DNA of 64,000 bases from Planctopirus ephydatiae (GTDB lineage: Bacteria; Planctomycetota; Planctomycetia; Planctomycetales; Planctomycetaceae). Shown here one piece after another: positions 39,191-52,193 of this stretch. The stretch lies in NCBI RefSeq assembly GCF_007752345.1, contig NZ_CP036299.1:4622001-4686000 (forward strand), written 5' to 3'. Position 1 is the stretch's first letter. Each line of letters begins with the position of its first letter. Made by a program: the position numbers and the translations under genes. A model generated the notes under the pieces. The model saw only the letters and a program-made list of their open reading frames with translations, ran no database searches and was not told the DNA's origin.

Positions 39191-42010
39191 TTAACTTCGC
39201 GGCGTGACCTTCACATTATCAAAGAAGATTTCCGTATCTTTGGCATTCCCGAACAACCCAGGGCTGCCATGGAAATTGGCGGGTTGATCAATCCATTCAA
39301 TTGTCCACGCTTCAGGCTCGGGCTGATCTTTCAACCAGACCTTTCCGCGCACTTTCGATGCAGGCTGACCATTGTGCTCAATGGCATCGACCGCCATTTT
39401 CATCGTGTACCAGGTATCCGGTTTCCATGCATAGGGAACCGTGTGCACCTTCTGATCGTGGGGATACCACGAGTACACCTTCACCTGTTGGCTGGCTCCC
39501 ATCAGTTCGATGCGATAACGCTGATTCATCACCCCGATGTCCGGCATGCGGGCATTCGGGTCAGCATTCGCCGAAACTTCGAGCGGAGCCGAAGCAACAT
39601 CGGCCTGAATCGTGTAGTTGGCCATATCGGGCCGACCAATCCACCCCTGGCTGCGTGTCCCCTTAGGAATTGTCGTGATCTTGCACAGCACGCCATTCCC
39701 TTCGACTTTCCTCGGGCCCTTGGCAACCACCAGTGTGGCCCCGGTCTCGGGAATCCCCACCCACTTGAAGCTGGCGAGAACCCCTTCCTTCTGCAGCAAT
39801 TCCAGAGCGGGATTCAGCTTGGCCTGAGCCAACTCCTGCGTCGTCAACTCTTCCAGCAGACCCAGATAACGAAAGAAAGTCGTCCGCGGCTGAACGGGAG
39901 TGCTGTCATCGATCTTGAGTTGATCTCGCCCCAGATTGCTGAACTGCGTTGTGAGATACACGTAGCATTTAGCAGCCAGGAGATTCTCGCTGTAGAGTTT
40001 TTTCCAGAGATCGTAATCCAGACCAATGTGCCGATAACGCATCCCAATCCCGGTGATGGGCACTACACCATCGGAGAAAGCAAATTCCAGCGGCAGATCG
40101 GGAATCACCCGGATCCGGGCGGTGGTCGAGATCTCCCCGATTTTAGCTGTCACTATGGATGCAGTATTGGCGGTATCAGTTGCGAGGCTGAATTCACCAT
40201 CAGGATCAATCTTGCCAGTCCCGGTGATCGTGTAGGCAATCTCTTTCTCAGTTGCTGGCCGCAGGTACTGACCTTTGCTGTTGTAAAGCAAGACTTGAAA
40301 CGCGAGCTTCTGCCCGGGCTTCATCACGGCTTCGGCTGGGACTATTGTCGCCGCAGCGGGTTGATCCTCGGCACCCACAGGTGCTTCCTGAGCAACGGGT
40401 GGAATGGCCTCGTAAGTCACTTCAGGGTTGGCACTGCCAATGCAATACATCGTGGTATCGGTCGTGACGTACAACCGGCCATCGGCAATGATTGGTGAAG
40501 CATTCACTTCGGCATCCAGCCGCATCGAATGAACTTTCTTCAGCCCCTTGGCTTCATCAGGTTCAAAAGTGAACCAGCGGCCGGTGGCATCAACTGCGTA
40601 AATCTTGCCATCACCATAAACAGCACTGGCCCGGGCCATCGTGCCGATTTTCTGTTTGCCAATCAGTTTGCCAGTCTTCAGATCGACCACGAAGAAGATC
40701 CCGCCATCGTCAATCGCATAGATACGATCACCGACAACGACCGGAGCACACTTGCCAATGTACTGCTCCTTATTCCTCCAGAGCTCTCCGGCTTTGGTCA
40801 GATTGCCACGCTTGGTCGCATCGATGGCAAACAAGGCACCCATTTTTGTGTCGTCGAGATTTTCGTCACTATGCCCGCAGATCACAGTGCTGCCAATCAC
40901 TATGGGCGACGTGTTAATACCTCGTGGCGAGACATCATAGTTCCAGAGTTGCTTCCCCGTGCGTGGCTGGAAGCCGTACATGCTTCCATCACCAGCCCCC
41001 AGCACAAGTTGCACTTCACCATCAATCACAGCAAATGTGGGAGTGCTGTAAGTCGTGTCTTCCGGACGGAGCTTGGTCGAAACCAGCCAGACGAGTTCAC
41101 CATTACGTTGATCAAAGGCCATCAGGCGATGGGCAGGCTGGGCATTTTCGCCCCAGTTGATCAGCACACCTCCAATAATCACGAGATGCTCGAACACAAT
41201 CGGAAAGTTGGTACGGCCACCGTAAGTGGTAAGCATGCCGTACTCTTCACTCATCGATCGCTGCCAGAGAGTCTTTCCGGTCTCTGCATCGATGGCCTGT
41301 AGCAGCCCGCAAACACCCAGGGCAAACACTTTTCCGGTGTGAGGGTCGCCCACCACACTCGACCAGCCCACGCGTGTATCGGGAACATCGGATTCAAACA
41401 CGTTGAAGACGTTTTCCCAGACTTTCTTACCTGTGGCTGCATCGACACAAATGACTTTTTCCGCTTCCTCAGGAGTGGCAGGTTTGTGCCTTACGAGCGT
41501 GTAGAGCTTGCCATTCATCACAATCGGAGTCGATCGCCCGGCCAGTTCGTCGTTCTTCCAGAGCACATTTTCCCCATCAGGAGACCATGTGACTGGCAGA
41601 TTCTTCGCCCGGGAAATGCCGTTCATCTCCGGCCCGCGCCAATGAGGCCAGTCACCGGCATGAATCACTCCCAATGGGCTGATTGCAACCTGCCGATTCG
41701 GGTTGACCTTAGCATCATTAACTGGGGCCGCTTCCTTTTCGGATGCAGCTGGTGTTTCCGCTTGTCCAAAAGAGATTGCCGGGGCCATCCCCAGAACTGG
41801 CGCCACCGTAAACAGCAAGGCCCATGTCGAGCGGGTCAACCATGCGAATCGCGGTCGATGAACCGCTGTGTTGAGCTTGTGGGTGTGTCGTGCGATCAAT
41901 CCGGTTGCCCCTTCTGACGGTGATTCATTGAGTTGATTTCGCAACTGGTCGTGCATGACATACTCCACCAGTCGCCTCAACCTTTCACGATACATATCAA
42001 TGCTGCTCAT
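39191..42010 (-). CDS. Large PQQ-like propeller protein with C-terminal beta-sandwich
   Basis: This 939-residue protein begins with about 55 polar residues, then a hydrophobic segment (about 58-78, ending near SFGQA), so the signal is unusually far in. Residues about 105-540 are a PQQ-like propeller (GDWPHWRGPEMNG, GKLYTLV, ATGKKVWENV, AIDAETGKTLWQ). A region with Ig-like character follows (about 560-640). The final 200 residues resemble a concanavalin-like domain of the DUF1080 type (MANYTIQADV, GSPGLFGNAKDTEIFFDNV). It is presumably periplasmic and binds or processes glycans; that is inference. An ATG at 42064 would extend it by 18 residues. It is first of the propeller run. Confidence 0.78.
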   Translation of the reverse strand: MSSIDMYRERLRRLVEYVMHDQLRNQLNESPSEGATGLIARHTHKLNTAVHRPRFAWLTRSTWALLFTVAPVLGMAPAISFGQAETPAASEKEAAPVNDAKVNPNRQVAISPLGVIHAGDWPHWRGPEMNGISRAKNLPVTWSPDGENVLWKNDELAGRSTPIVMNGKLYTLVRHKPATPEEAEKVICVDAATGKKVWENVFNVFESDVPDTRVGWSSVVGDPHTGKVFALGVCGLLQAIDAETGKTLWQRSMSEEYGMLTTYGGRTNFPIVFEHLVIIGGVLINWGENAQPAHRLMAFDQRNGELVWLVSTKLRPEDTTYSTPTFAVIDGEVQLVLGAGDGSMYGFQPRTGKQLWNYDVSPRGINTSPIVIGSTVICGHSDENLDDTKMGALFAIDATKRGNLTKAGELWRNKEQYIGKCAPVVVGDRIYAIDDGGIFFVVDLKTGKLIGKQKIGTMARASAVYGDGKIYAVDATGRWFTFEPDEAKGLKKVHSMRLDAEVNASPIIADGRLYVTTDTTMYCIGSANPEVTYEAIPPVAQEAPVGAEDQPAAATIVPAEAVMKPGQKLAFQVLLYNSKGQYLRPATEKEIAYTITGTGKIDPDGEFSLATDTANTASIVTAKIGEISTTARIRVIPDLPLEFAFSDGVVPITGIGMRYRHIGLDYDLWKKLYSENLLAAKCYVYLTTQFSNLGRDQLKIDDSTPVQPRTTFFRYLGLLEELTTQELAQAKLNPALELLQKEGVLASFKWVGIPETGATLVVAKGPRKVEGNGVLCKITTIPKGTRSQGWIGRPDMANYTIQADVASAPLEVSANADPNARMPDIGVMNQRYRIELMGASQQVKVYSWYPHDQKVHTVPYAWKPDTWYTMKMAVDAIEHNGQPASKVRGKVWLKDQPEPEAWTIEWIDQPANFHGSPGLFGNAKDTEIFFDNVKVTPRS

Positions 42011-42504
42011 CAGGTTAACACCTGTCTGTCTATCATGATGTGGCCAGAACAGTCCCACAACCATGAGAGTCTTCAGTGTCTTTTGTCACTGCAATTCTCA
42101 ACGAACGGTTTCTGGATTTCCACCTGGCAAACGTGTTGAGCATCCGCATGCCGCTCTGTTTCCTGAAAGATCTAAAGCCAAATCTCAGCGTCGCAAGGTC
42201 GAATCCCAGCCAAGCCCAAGACTTGACTTCCCTGTCTACGAAGAAATCTTCCAAACAATTGGGAAAACATGTCGAAACAATCGATATGCAGCATCATTGC
42301 CGACGGCCGGGTCTCACCGGTTCACGGCAATTCGTCGTACAAATGCGACATCCTGACACTGCAGCAAATCATAAACACTTGTTTTCACAACTGATCGACC
42401 ATACTGCAAAGCCCGCGCTCAGGCAAGCGCCGAATCGAGACAGGCACCGAGGCTCTGTGTGTCCGGCGAGCACTCGACAGCCAACGCCCGCTCGAAACGA
42501 AAAC
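42011..42504. other. Intergenic region upstream of the propeller genes
   Basis: This gap of nearly 500 bases should hold the promoter of the propeller gene run. A long plus-strand open frame crosses it but runs through the terminator below and looks random in composition. I saw no repeat or clear promoter. Confidence 0.35.
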
Positions 42505-42531
42505 AGCCGAGACTTAACCCAAGTCTCGGCT
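42505..42531 (-). terminator. Rho-independent terminator of the FHA gene
   Basis: AGCCGAGACTT (42505-42515) and AAGTCTCGGCT (42521-42531) form a perfect 11-bp stem with loop AACCC. On the minus strand it lies 30 bases after the FHA stop and is followed by GTTTTCGTTT. Confidence 0.82.
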
Positions 42532-42560
42532 GCAAATTTTGTTCAATCACCGGCAAATTC

Positions 42561-43304
42561 TTACGCTGAAGCCCTGAGTGCTGCAGCACTTTCCCCCAGA
42601 TGATTGAGCAAGCTTTCAATCCTGGCTTCCAGTTCTCGCTGGGCAGCGCGTGTTCGCTCATCGAGATCAACTCGAAGATCGTGCAGATCAGATTCTGAAT
42701 GTCTGACTTCATCGATCCCCGCTGCCAGATGAGTCTCAATTGGCAGTTCGCCTGAATCTGCCTCTTGCCCACGCTGGGAAGAGAGTGCCGCACGCAAGAG
42801 GGCCTGTACACCTTGCGGGGGCAAGGAACGTGGGGAATCTTCCAGACGCTGTGTTGATGAAGTCTCGCCGATGGTTTTCCAGTTCATCAGTTCAAACAGC
42901 TCGCGGATTTCCTGTTCAAGCAACTCTCGAGAAACAGCCGCGTTTTCAACTTGCGTCGCTGGTTCACGATTGGTCTGCAACGTGACTGAACAGACCTGGC
43001 CACCGAACTGCAACCGATCGCCGTCTCTCAAGGCTCGTCGACGATAAGGGCGACCATCAATCATCACGACGGAAGAGAACTCCGTCGCTTCAATCCAAGC
43101 AGCCCCACCATCCAGACGAATCCTGGCAGCAAAATCAGCCACTGCTAGATCGGGTATCACCAGATCGCAGAACTCGGCTCTGCCAATCACAAACTCATCC
43201 TCTTCAATGGCAACTTCACGAGTGCCAAAATTCAGGATAATGCGAGAAACCCGGATCGGTTCAACCTGGGGCTGAGCCAGCAGGCTGGTGAGCATGGAAT
43301 TCAT
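42561..43304 (-). CDS. FHA-domain protein with C-terminal coiled coil
   Basis: The 247-residue protein has an N-terminal forkhead-associated domain (about residues 20-110). FVIGRAEFCDLVIPD matches the FHA phosphopeptide-binding loop, although the usual Ser/His after the loop is replaced by Val-Ala-Asp, and RDGDRLQFGG ends it. The C-terminal part (about 120-245) is rich in Glu, Arg and Leu and predicted as coiled coil. FHA domains bind phosphothreonine, usually from Ser/Thr kinases, which planctomycetes have in number; none is near here. I start at the ATG at 43304, with GGAG eight bases upstream. It is transcribed alone and ends at a strong terminator. Confidence 0.75.
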   Translation of the reverse strand: MNSMLTSLLAQPQVEPIRVSRIILNFGTREVAIEEDEFVIGRAEFCDLVIPDLAVADFAARIRLDGGAAWIEATEFSSVVMIDGRPYRRRALRDGDRLQFGGQVCSVTLQTNREPATQVENAAVSRELLEQEIRELFELMNWKTIGETSSTQRLEDSPRSLPPQGVQALLRAALSSQRGQEADSGELPIETHLAAGIDEVRHSESDLHDLRVDLDERTRAAQRELEARIESLLNHLGESAAALRASA

Positions 43305-43835
43305 CGAGATAACTCCAACGTCCTGTTGGCGGGAATGGCTGATGGCACTGGCGATCAATCGGCCAGTGTAAAGTGACAACTCCTCAGCCATTCAGAAAAT
43401 CGGTTCGCCATCGCACCAGACTCCATGCCCGTCTCAGACAAATCGCGGAGACCACCTGCAGAATTTGCCGCTCGATCCTTGCTGTTGGTAAGGTTATCCG
43501 GCTGCACAGACTCGGCAGGCATAAACCACGGCCTTTTTTACACCTTCAGGCAAACTGCAGAGAATTTCCGGGATAGGTGGTGCGATCCTGCAGTCTTACT
43601 CTCAAATCTTTTTGTAGCTCATGAAACCCTTCCGAACGCTTCAGACGACCACCGTCCAGACGACTTCTGTGCAGTACGCAGGAGCCTCTTTGAAAATCGT
43701 TCAGAAATGTGCAAATTTTTTGAGGGGAATCAAAACTTCATCCTTCACTCACTTCGACTTGGTGAGCAGCCTGCCTAGAATCTGACAGATGCTCTGCAAG
43801 TGAACGGGCTTTCCGATTCTGAAGACAGGTGTGGC
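43305..43835. promoter_or_regulatory. Divergent intergenic region
   Basis: This gap of about 530 bases lies between the FHA gene and the MBL hydrolase gene. It must contain promoters for both; I recognised no gene, repeat or convincing promoter in it. Confidence 0.3.
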
Positions 43836-44627
43836 ATGCTGGCTCGAAGAGAACTTTTCCCGAATATCCTCGAAATGAACTACCAGTTCCGACAGCGTAT
43901 GGGCTGCTCGGTCTATGTCGTTCACGATGCCGGCGAATGGGCTTTGATTGATATTGGTTTTGAAGACAGCACTGACGAAATCATTGATGCCATCCGGCAG
44001 ATGGATTTTGCCCTGTCTCAATGCCGCTATTTGATCTGCACCCATGCGGATGTCGATCACATCCAGGGAATGAAGCGGGCGAAAGAACTTATGCCTCACG
44101 CCCGGCTGGTGGCTCATCCCCATGCCAGACTGCTGATGGAAAAAGCTGATCGAATCGAAACATATGCCGAAATCAGCGCCCAGGGAATTTCCATCGATTT
44201 GAGCCCCATCCCTGTGGATGAATCGATCGATGAAGGGGATCTCCTCACGGTGGGGAACTTGAAGCTAAAGGTCTGGAGTACCCCAGGCCACGCCAATGGC
44301 CAGCTCGCTTTTGAAATGGGCCCTTATCTCTTTTCAGGCGACAACATTTACCGCGACGGTGGTGTCGGCAATATCGATGCCCACCATGGTTCCGACCTTG
44401 TGGAATTCATCAAATCGCTCGAACGCATTCGCGATTCGAAGATCGAATGGCTCCTCCCCAGCCACGGCCCGGTCTTCAGAAAGCAGCCAGCCCACATTCA
44501 GAAGACGATTGACCGCCTGAAATCTTACCTCAACCTCGCCGACTTCGGCACCTGCGCCACAGGCTGGCCACTCCTCCAGGAGTGGGAAGAAGAACTCATC
44601 CACGGCTTCGACCCGACAAAAGCATAG
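43836..44627 (+). CDS. MBL-fold metallo-hydrolase
   Basis: The 263-residue cytoplasmic protein has the metallo-beta-lactamase fold. The zinc motif reads [10 protein letters not shown] (His-x-Asp-x-Asp-His), a variant in which the second His of HxHxDH is Asp. Later ligands are STPGHANG and LFSGDNIY, and LLPSHGP ends the metal site. It resembles glyoxalase-II-type hydrolases with an altered metal motif. I start at the ATG at 43836; a GTG at 43800 is also in frame. It is alone, followed by a dispersed hairpin element. Confidence 0.82.
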   Translation: MLARRELFPNILEMNYQFRQRMGCSVYVVHDAGEWALIDIGFEDSTDEIIDAIRQMDFALSQCRYLICTHADVDHIQGMKRAKELMPHARLVAHPHARLLMEKADRIETYAEISAQGISIDLSPIPVDESIDEGDLLTVGNLKLKVWSTPGHANGQLAFEMGPYLFSGDNIYRDGGVGNIDAHHGSDLVEFIKSLERIRDSKIEWLLPSHGPVFRKQPAHIQKTIDRLKSYLNLADFGTCATGWPLLQEWEEELIHGFDPTKA

Positions 44628-44654
44628 CCATTTTCAAACTGGAAATGCCAAATC

Positions 44655-44682
44655 GTGTGCCACTGCTGGCTTGCCAGCAGTG
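44655..44682. repeat. Dispersed hairpin element, copy 3 (different stem)
   Basis: GTGTGC leads into CACTGCTGGC (44661-44670), which pairs perfectly with GCCAGCAGTG (44673-44682) around a two-base loop. The GTGTGCC head is shared with copies at 3469 and 8768, but stem and loop differ. It lies 28 bases after the MBL gene. Confidence 0.55.
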
Positions 44683-44764
44683 CTCCTACCGATCGGCCAA
44701 CTGAGCCAACGAAGTCGCCGCCACTTCCTCTAGGATATCTTCGCTACTTCGCGAGAGAAACTTA

Positions 44765-44878
44765 CTACTCAAAAGCCGCCTGACGAGATGTGCCATCCCG
44801 GGAGAGCAGGAAATCGCTTTCCAGTTCCTCAAACTCACTCAATCGCGAAATCTCGTCCAAACTTTTCTCCACCACCAT
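44765..44878 (-). CDS. Possible 37-residue peptide coupled to the DUF1501 gene
   Basis: An ATG at 44878 shares its A with the DUF1501 stop (TGATG) and opens about 37 codons to TAG. The product would be charged and helical ([13 protein letters not shown] opening). The tight overlap is typical of translational coupling but can arise by chance. I do not recognise it. Confidence 0.25.
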   Translation of the reverse strand: MVVEKSLDEISRLSEFEELESDFLLSRDGTSRQAAFE

Positions 44879-46404
44879 CACGCCAGAATCTCGCGGATCA
44901 CATTTCCTTCCACGTCTGTCAGCCGGAAGTCGCGGCCTTGTGAGCGATAGGTGAGCCGCTCGTGGTTGATGCCCAACAAGTGCAGAATCGTGGCGTTGAG
45001 ATCATGGATATGCATCTTCTGATTCTCACTCACGATGTTATAGCTGAAGTCGTCGGTCTCGCCGTAGACGGTGCCGGGCTTCATGCCGCCACCGGCGAAC
45101 CACATCGTAAAGCAGCGCGGATGATGATCGCGACCATAGTTTTCTTTCGTCAACGTCCCCTGGCTGTAGATCGTGCGGCCAAATTCGCCACCCCACACCA
45201 CCAGCGTATCATCCAGCATTCCCCGCTGTTTCAGATCTTTAATCAAGGCCGCACAGGGTTGATCCGCCGATTTCACCAGCTGACGGATCTGCCCCGGCAA
45301 TCCCCCATGATGATCCCAGCCCCGCAGGAAGATCTGCGTAAATCGCACACCACGCTCAGCCAGCCGACGTGCCAGCAGGCAGTTATAGGCAAAGGTGCCG
45401 GGTTCATTCACCTCGGGCCCATACATCTCGAGCGTTTCTTTCGATTCATCCTTTAAATCGACAAGATCCGGCACAGAGGTCTGCATGCGGAAGGCCATCT
45501 CGTACTGGGCAATGCGGGCTGCAATTTCGGGATCACCCATTTCCTGCAGATGCTGCTGATTGAGTTCCGCCAATCCATCGAGCATCGTGCGTCGAGATTG
45601 CGAACTGACCCCTTTTGGATTGGATAGATAGAGCACCGGGTCACCACTCGAACGCAAGGCGACTCCCTGATGTTTCGTGGGCAAAAACCCGGAACCCCAT
45701 AACCGTGAGAAGAGGGCCTGTGTCTGTGCACCGGCAGCAATCTTCGAGTGCAGCACGACGAATGCCGGTAAATCCTGATTGGGACTTCCAATTCCATAAG
45801 AGAGCCATGCCCCCAGACTCGGTCGCCCGGGAAGTTCGCTTCCAGTCTGAATAAATGTAATCGCGGGATCATGATTGATCGCTTCGGTGTACATCGTTTT
45901 GACAATCGTTAAATCGTCAACAACACCAGCAATATGAGGGAGCAACTCGCTGATATAGGTTCCGTTCTGCCCATACTGATTGAACTTAAATACCGAAGGC
46001 GCAATTGGAAACCGCGATTGTCCCGAGGTCATCGTCGTAATGCGCTGACCGTTACGAATAGACTCGGGAAGATCTTTATCAAACCAGTCGACCATCTTGG
46101 GCTTGTAGTCGAACAAGTCGAGTTGAGAAGGGCCATCGGCCATAAAGAGCCAGATCACCCGCTTGGCCTTTGGCGCATGATGCAGCCCTGGCAATGCCCC
46201 CAGCGATGAAAGATCAGGCGGCACTGCACCGCTTGTGTCCGGATTCGCAGCCAGTGCCGGCATCCCGGAAAACAACTGCGGATTCAGCAGCGAAGCCAAA
46301 GCCGCTCCACCGAGCCCGGCAGCCGATCGCTGGAAAAAGTACCGACGAACCATCTGCTGCCGAAGCTGTTCATAAACCATGTTCTGAAGCGACATATTGG
46401 CCAT
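44878..46404 (-). CDS. Tat-exported DUF1501 protein
   Basis: The 508-residue protein belongs to the DUF1501 family, alkaline-phosphatase/sulfatase-fold proteins that are massively expanded in planctomycetes. The N-terminus has a twin-arginine motif [11 protein letters not shown] (20-30) and an alanine-rich hydrophobic stretch, so it is Tat-exported. [14 protein letters not shown] is the family's first metal block. GGEFGRT and [14 protein letters not shown] lie near the end, followed by [16 protein letters not shown]1501 genes usually sit directly downstream of a PSD1 gene and probably act with it on sulfated polysaccharides; here a nucleotidyltransferase gene comes between them. Confidence 0.92.
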   Translation of the reverse strand: MANMSLQNMVYEQLRQQMVRRYFFQRSAAGLGGAALASLLNPQLFSGMPALAANPDTSGAVPPDLSSLGALPGLHHAPKAKRVIWLFMADGPSQLDLFDYKPKMVDWFDKDLPESIRNGQRITTMTSGQSRFPIAPSVFKFNQYGQNGTYISELLPHIAGVVDDLTIVKTMYTEAINHDPAITFIQTGSELPGRPSLGAWLSYGIGSPNQDLPAFVVLHSKIAAGAQTQALFSRLWGSGFLPTKHQGVALRSSGDPVLYLSNPKGVSSQSRRTMLDGLAELNQQHLQEMGDPEIAARIAQYEMAFRMQTSVPDLVDLKDESKETLEMYGPEVNEPGTFAYNCLLARRLAERGVRFTQIFLRGWDHHGGLPGQIRQLVKSADQPCAALIKDLKQRGMLDDTLVVWGGEFGRTIYSQGTLTKENYGRDHHPRCFTMWFAGGGMKPGTVYGETDDFSYNIVSENQKMHIHDLNATILHLLGINHERLTYRSQGRDFRLTDVEGNVIREILA

Positions 46405-46464
46405 CCAAAGGAAGTTTTTCTCAGGTATCTGGTTTTACACAGATGAATGAGTAATGTTTGCAAA

Positions 46465-47025
46465 TCAGGGGCGTAACTCGGGTTCCATTTCATCGAAGAT
46501 CTGCGCGAGTCGAGATTTCAATTCAGGGGCAACTCGCTCGATCCACGAAGTATCAATCAATCCAATTTGAATCATATCTTCGATATGAACCTGGTCCCGC
46601 TTACGAAACGAAGTCAACTTCATCTGAATCAAACCGTCCAGGTCCAGCACCTTGTAAGCTCCCGTTGAGACACTGAGCGTCACATCAGGAGCAGGTAACA
46701 AGTATTCTTTTCGCACCTTCTCGTTGGCCCGAACCACATGGACAGCTTCTTCAAAACTGGAGTCTGATCCATCAAGAAAAAAATCAATGGTCGCGGCATG
46801 TGGATAAATAAATCCGGCTGTTTTCACTGCCTCACCAGCCGCTATCAGATCTTCTTTTCTTAACAGGATATCGACATCTTTCGTAAACCGGACGGCGGCC
46901 GGCTGAATTCGCGAAACCCAATGGGCGACTGCGTTTCCCCCAACGATTGCATAGGGCACACCCGCATTTTCCAATGCCGATGTAAACCGCTCCAGCCGAC
47001 GCTGAATCCCATCAATCGCATCCAT
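46465..47025 (-). CDS. Nucleotidyltransferase-fold protein
   Basis: The 186-residue protein looks like a minimal nucleotidyltransferase: YAIVGGNAVAHW gives the GG-containing helix, and FTKDVDILL supplies the two Asp residues of the DxD metal site. It resembles the nucleotidyltransferase parts of AbiEii-like toxins and of unassigned genes common in planctomycetes; no AbiEi-like antitoxin is adjacent. I choose the ATG at 47025 because TGGAGG lies four bases upstream. The gene looks AT-richer than its neighbours and has an AT-rich upstream gap, which suggests separate acquisition. It lies between the PSD1 and DUF1501 genes, which normally adjoin. Confidence 0.75.
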   Translation of the reverse strand: MDAIDGIQRRLERFTSALENAGVPYAIVGGNAVAHWVSRIQPAAVRFTKDVDILLRKEDLIAAGEAVKTAGFIYPHAATIDFFLDGSDSSFEEAVHVVRANEKVRKEYLLPAPDVTLSVSTGAYKVLDLDGLIQMKLTSFRKRDQVHIEDMIQIGLIDTSWIERVAPELKSRLAQIFDEMEPELRP

Positions 47026-47273
47026 GACACCTCCAAAATTAAACGGCTTAAGTGCTAAATTCATGGAGATGGCCTTGATTGCATTGATCATTCTATGTTG
47101 CCCGCCGCTTGTGGCTGAGAAACATCAAACACAAAACATTAAGGGAAATGACTTCATCCAGCTTATGTCATACTCTTTGGATTAAGTAAAATTTTATAGA
47201 ACTATGACCTTATCAACACGACTTATGATTCATAAGGCACCGGCAAAGCCTCAATTTAGTACAAGGAGATGTA

Positions 47274-50414
<3,141 letters not shown>

Positions 50415-50688
50415 AGAGGATTCTCTTTCAGGGATGAGGCACTCAGGGAAAACAGACTTCAAGTCATGAAATCCCGTAGATGCACCTGTCAGCTTGACGT
50501 TTCAGCAGGCGGGAGATGATCGATCAGTGAGATCATCCGAACAGCGGACCAATCCACATTTCAGCATACGATGGTGGAATTGTCCACAAAATTCGCGGGA
50601 TTGCCTCGACCAGCGATCAATCTTTCCTTGGAAATTTTCAGCAGTGAATCACCTCGGCAATATCTCTCAGCATACCTGTCAAAAAGAG
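50415..50688. promoter_or_regulatory. Upstream region of the PSD1 gene
   Basis: This stretch lies between the MFS terminator and the PSD1 start and should contain the PSD1 promoter. I saw no certain -35/-10 pair, repeat or gene. Confidence 0.3.
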
Positions 50689-50726
50689 AATGGATGGCTT
50701 GAAGCACGCACTTCAAGCCATCCATT
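50689..50726 (-). terminator. Rho-independent terminator of the MFS transporter gene
   Basis: AATGGATGGCTTGAAG (50689-50704) pairs perfectly over 16 bp with CTTCAAGCCATCCATT (50711-50726). On the minus strand it is 87 bases past the transporter stop and is followed by CTCTTTTT. Confidence 0.88.
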
Positions 50727-50813
50727 GACTGATGATTCACTCAGAATTTGATTGGATATGGATGCGAATTCATACCCAGGCTTCAAAAACCAGGCATCAT
50801 CGACCGGCCCTGA

Positions 50814-52193
50814 TCAGTGACTGACTTTGATCGAACCACTCGACTTCGGTGGATGGAAGAAGAGCAATAGCAGAATGGCAGCAAAGAATGCCGCCCCAGC
50901 CGGAACGAGCAGTAACTGGCTCCAGTTCACAACTTTATTTTCGATCGTATCTCCCGTGGTGAACAGGGCCTGAAGCCGACCCCAGACCAGCCGCGAAGTG
51001 AGTGGGCCCATTCCCAGAATCAGGAAGTTAAACAGACCCTGCGCACTCGTTCGCGCATCCTTCGGGAAGTACTCATCGACAAGGATATATAAAGTCGCAA
51101 AATAAAACGCGTAACAGATCCCGTGAGCCAGATTCATACTCACTGCGACATAAGGATTCGGAGCCAGAGCCCATAAGCCAAATCGCAGTGTATGGCCCAG
51201 AATTCCGATAATCATGGTGTATCGCCAGCCGAGCTTACTGAGGACATATCCCAGCGAATACATCGTCAGGATCTCAGCGATCTGGCCCACACTCATGGCC
51301 ACCTGTGTCCAGTTGCTGGGAACGCCGACATGCTGCAGATAACTGTTCGCATAATAGAAAAATCCATCATGGACAGTTGCATCAATCCAGGTCGTAAAGA
51401 ACAGCACCAGAAGGAATGGCTTCTTCAGATAGCTGAATGCCTCCACCCAGGCCAGGCTCTTACCCGGCTCATGGATTTTCTTAGGTGGTGTATGTGGCAG
51501 AGAAAAGCTGAAAACACCTAGCAGCAGAGCACCAAGACCACCTGTCATAAATGCCCAACTGGTTCCCTGCGAAAGTGCGCGCCCTTCCAGCGGCGTTCCC
51601 AGTGCTTTGCCCAGCCAGCCGATCACTCCACCAGCGGCGGCCATGTCTGGCACCTTGGCCCAGTCAACCAGAATGAACACAAAGGGCCAACTCGCAAGAA
51701 TCCAGCCGATGGTTCCAAACAGTCGCAACGTTCCAAAATCCCGTTGGGGGTCATTCACGTTCGCAAATGCCAAAGTATTTGTGACCGAGATCGTTGGAAC
51801 ATAAAAGAGGCAATGCACCGCCATCAAAGTCAGGAAAACATAGAAGTTTGCAGGTGCTGCTTCCGGCTGGAATGATTGCCAGGCCAGCGCTCCAAACGCG
51901 AGCAGTGCCCCCCCACCTAATAAATGACTTAAGGCCAGAAACTTCTCTGCAGCGAAGTTCCGGTCGACAAATTGATTGCCAAAGAACATGGCAAGAATCG
52001 CCGAGATCGGGAAACAGATGTGCAAGAGCGACTGCTGTGTCTCATCAAAACCCATCGCTGGAAACAATCCGAAACTGACTGGCAACCACGCTCCCCAAAT
52101 AAAAAATTGGAGGAACATCATCAGTGATAACCGAAATCTCAAGTTACCACTTAAGGGCGGAGCAGTCGAAATCACAGAAGCATCACTGGCCAT
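50814..52193 (-). CDS. MFS transporter, nucleoside:H+ symporter (NupG-like)
   Basis: The 459-residue protein has about twelve membrane segments and resembles the nucleoside:proton symporter (NHS) branch of the major facilitator superfamily. The block FGTLRLFGTIGWI and an early FLQFFIWGAWLP are characteristic, and HGICYAFYF lies late. It should import nucleosides or a similar ligand. I choose the ATG at 52193, which has GGAG nine bases upstream; a TTG at 52208 is in frame. It is a single-gene unit ending at a strong terminator. No nucleoside catabolic gene lies nearby. Confidence 0.85.
   Translation of the reverse strand: MASDASVISTAPPLSGNLRFRLSLMMFLQFFIWGAWLPVSFGLFPAMGFDETQQSLLHICFPISAILAMFFGNQFVDRNFAAEKFLALSHLLGGGALLAFGALAWQSFQPEAAPANFYVFLTLMAVHCLFYVPTISVTNTLAFANVNDPQRDFGTLRLFGTIGWILASWPFVFILVDWAKVPDMAAAGGVIGWLGKALGTPLEGRALSQGTSWAFMTGGLGALLLGVFSFSLPHTPPKKIHEPGKSLAWVEAFSYLKKPFLLVLFFTTWIDATVHDGFFYYANSYLQHVGVPSNWTQVAMSVGQIAEILTMYSLGYVLSKLGWRYTMIIGILGHTLRFGLWALAPNPYVAVSMNLAHGICYAFYFATLYILVDEYFPKDARTSAQGLFNFLILGMGPLTSRLVWGRLQALFTTGDTIENKVVNWSQLLLVPAGAAFFAAILLLLFFHPPKSSGSIKVSH

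Noticed and set aside
39035-40498. A 487-codon plus-strand frame antisense to the large propeller gene
   Set aside because: The minus-strand gene has clear propeller repeats, and the plus-strand product shows no domain and is low in hydrophobic segments.
42076-42603. A 175-codon plus-strand frame near the propeller genes
   Set aside because: It crosses the FHA terminator and the end of the FHA gene, and its composition (Arg, Ser, His, Thr-rich with no hydrophobic core) looks random.
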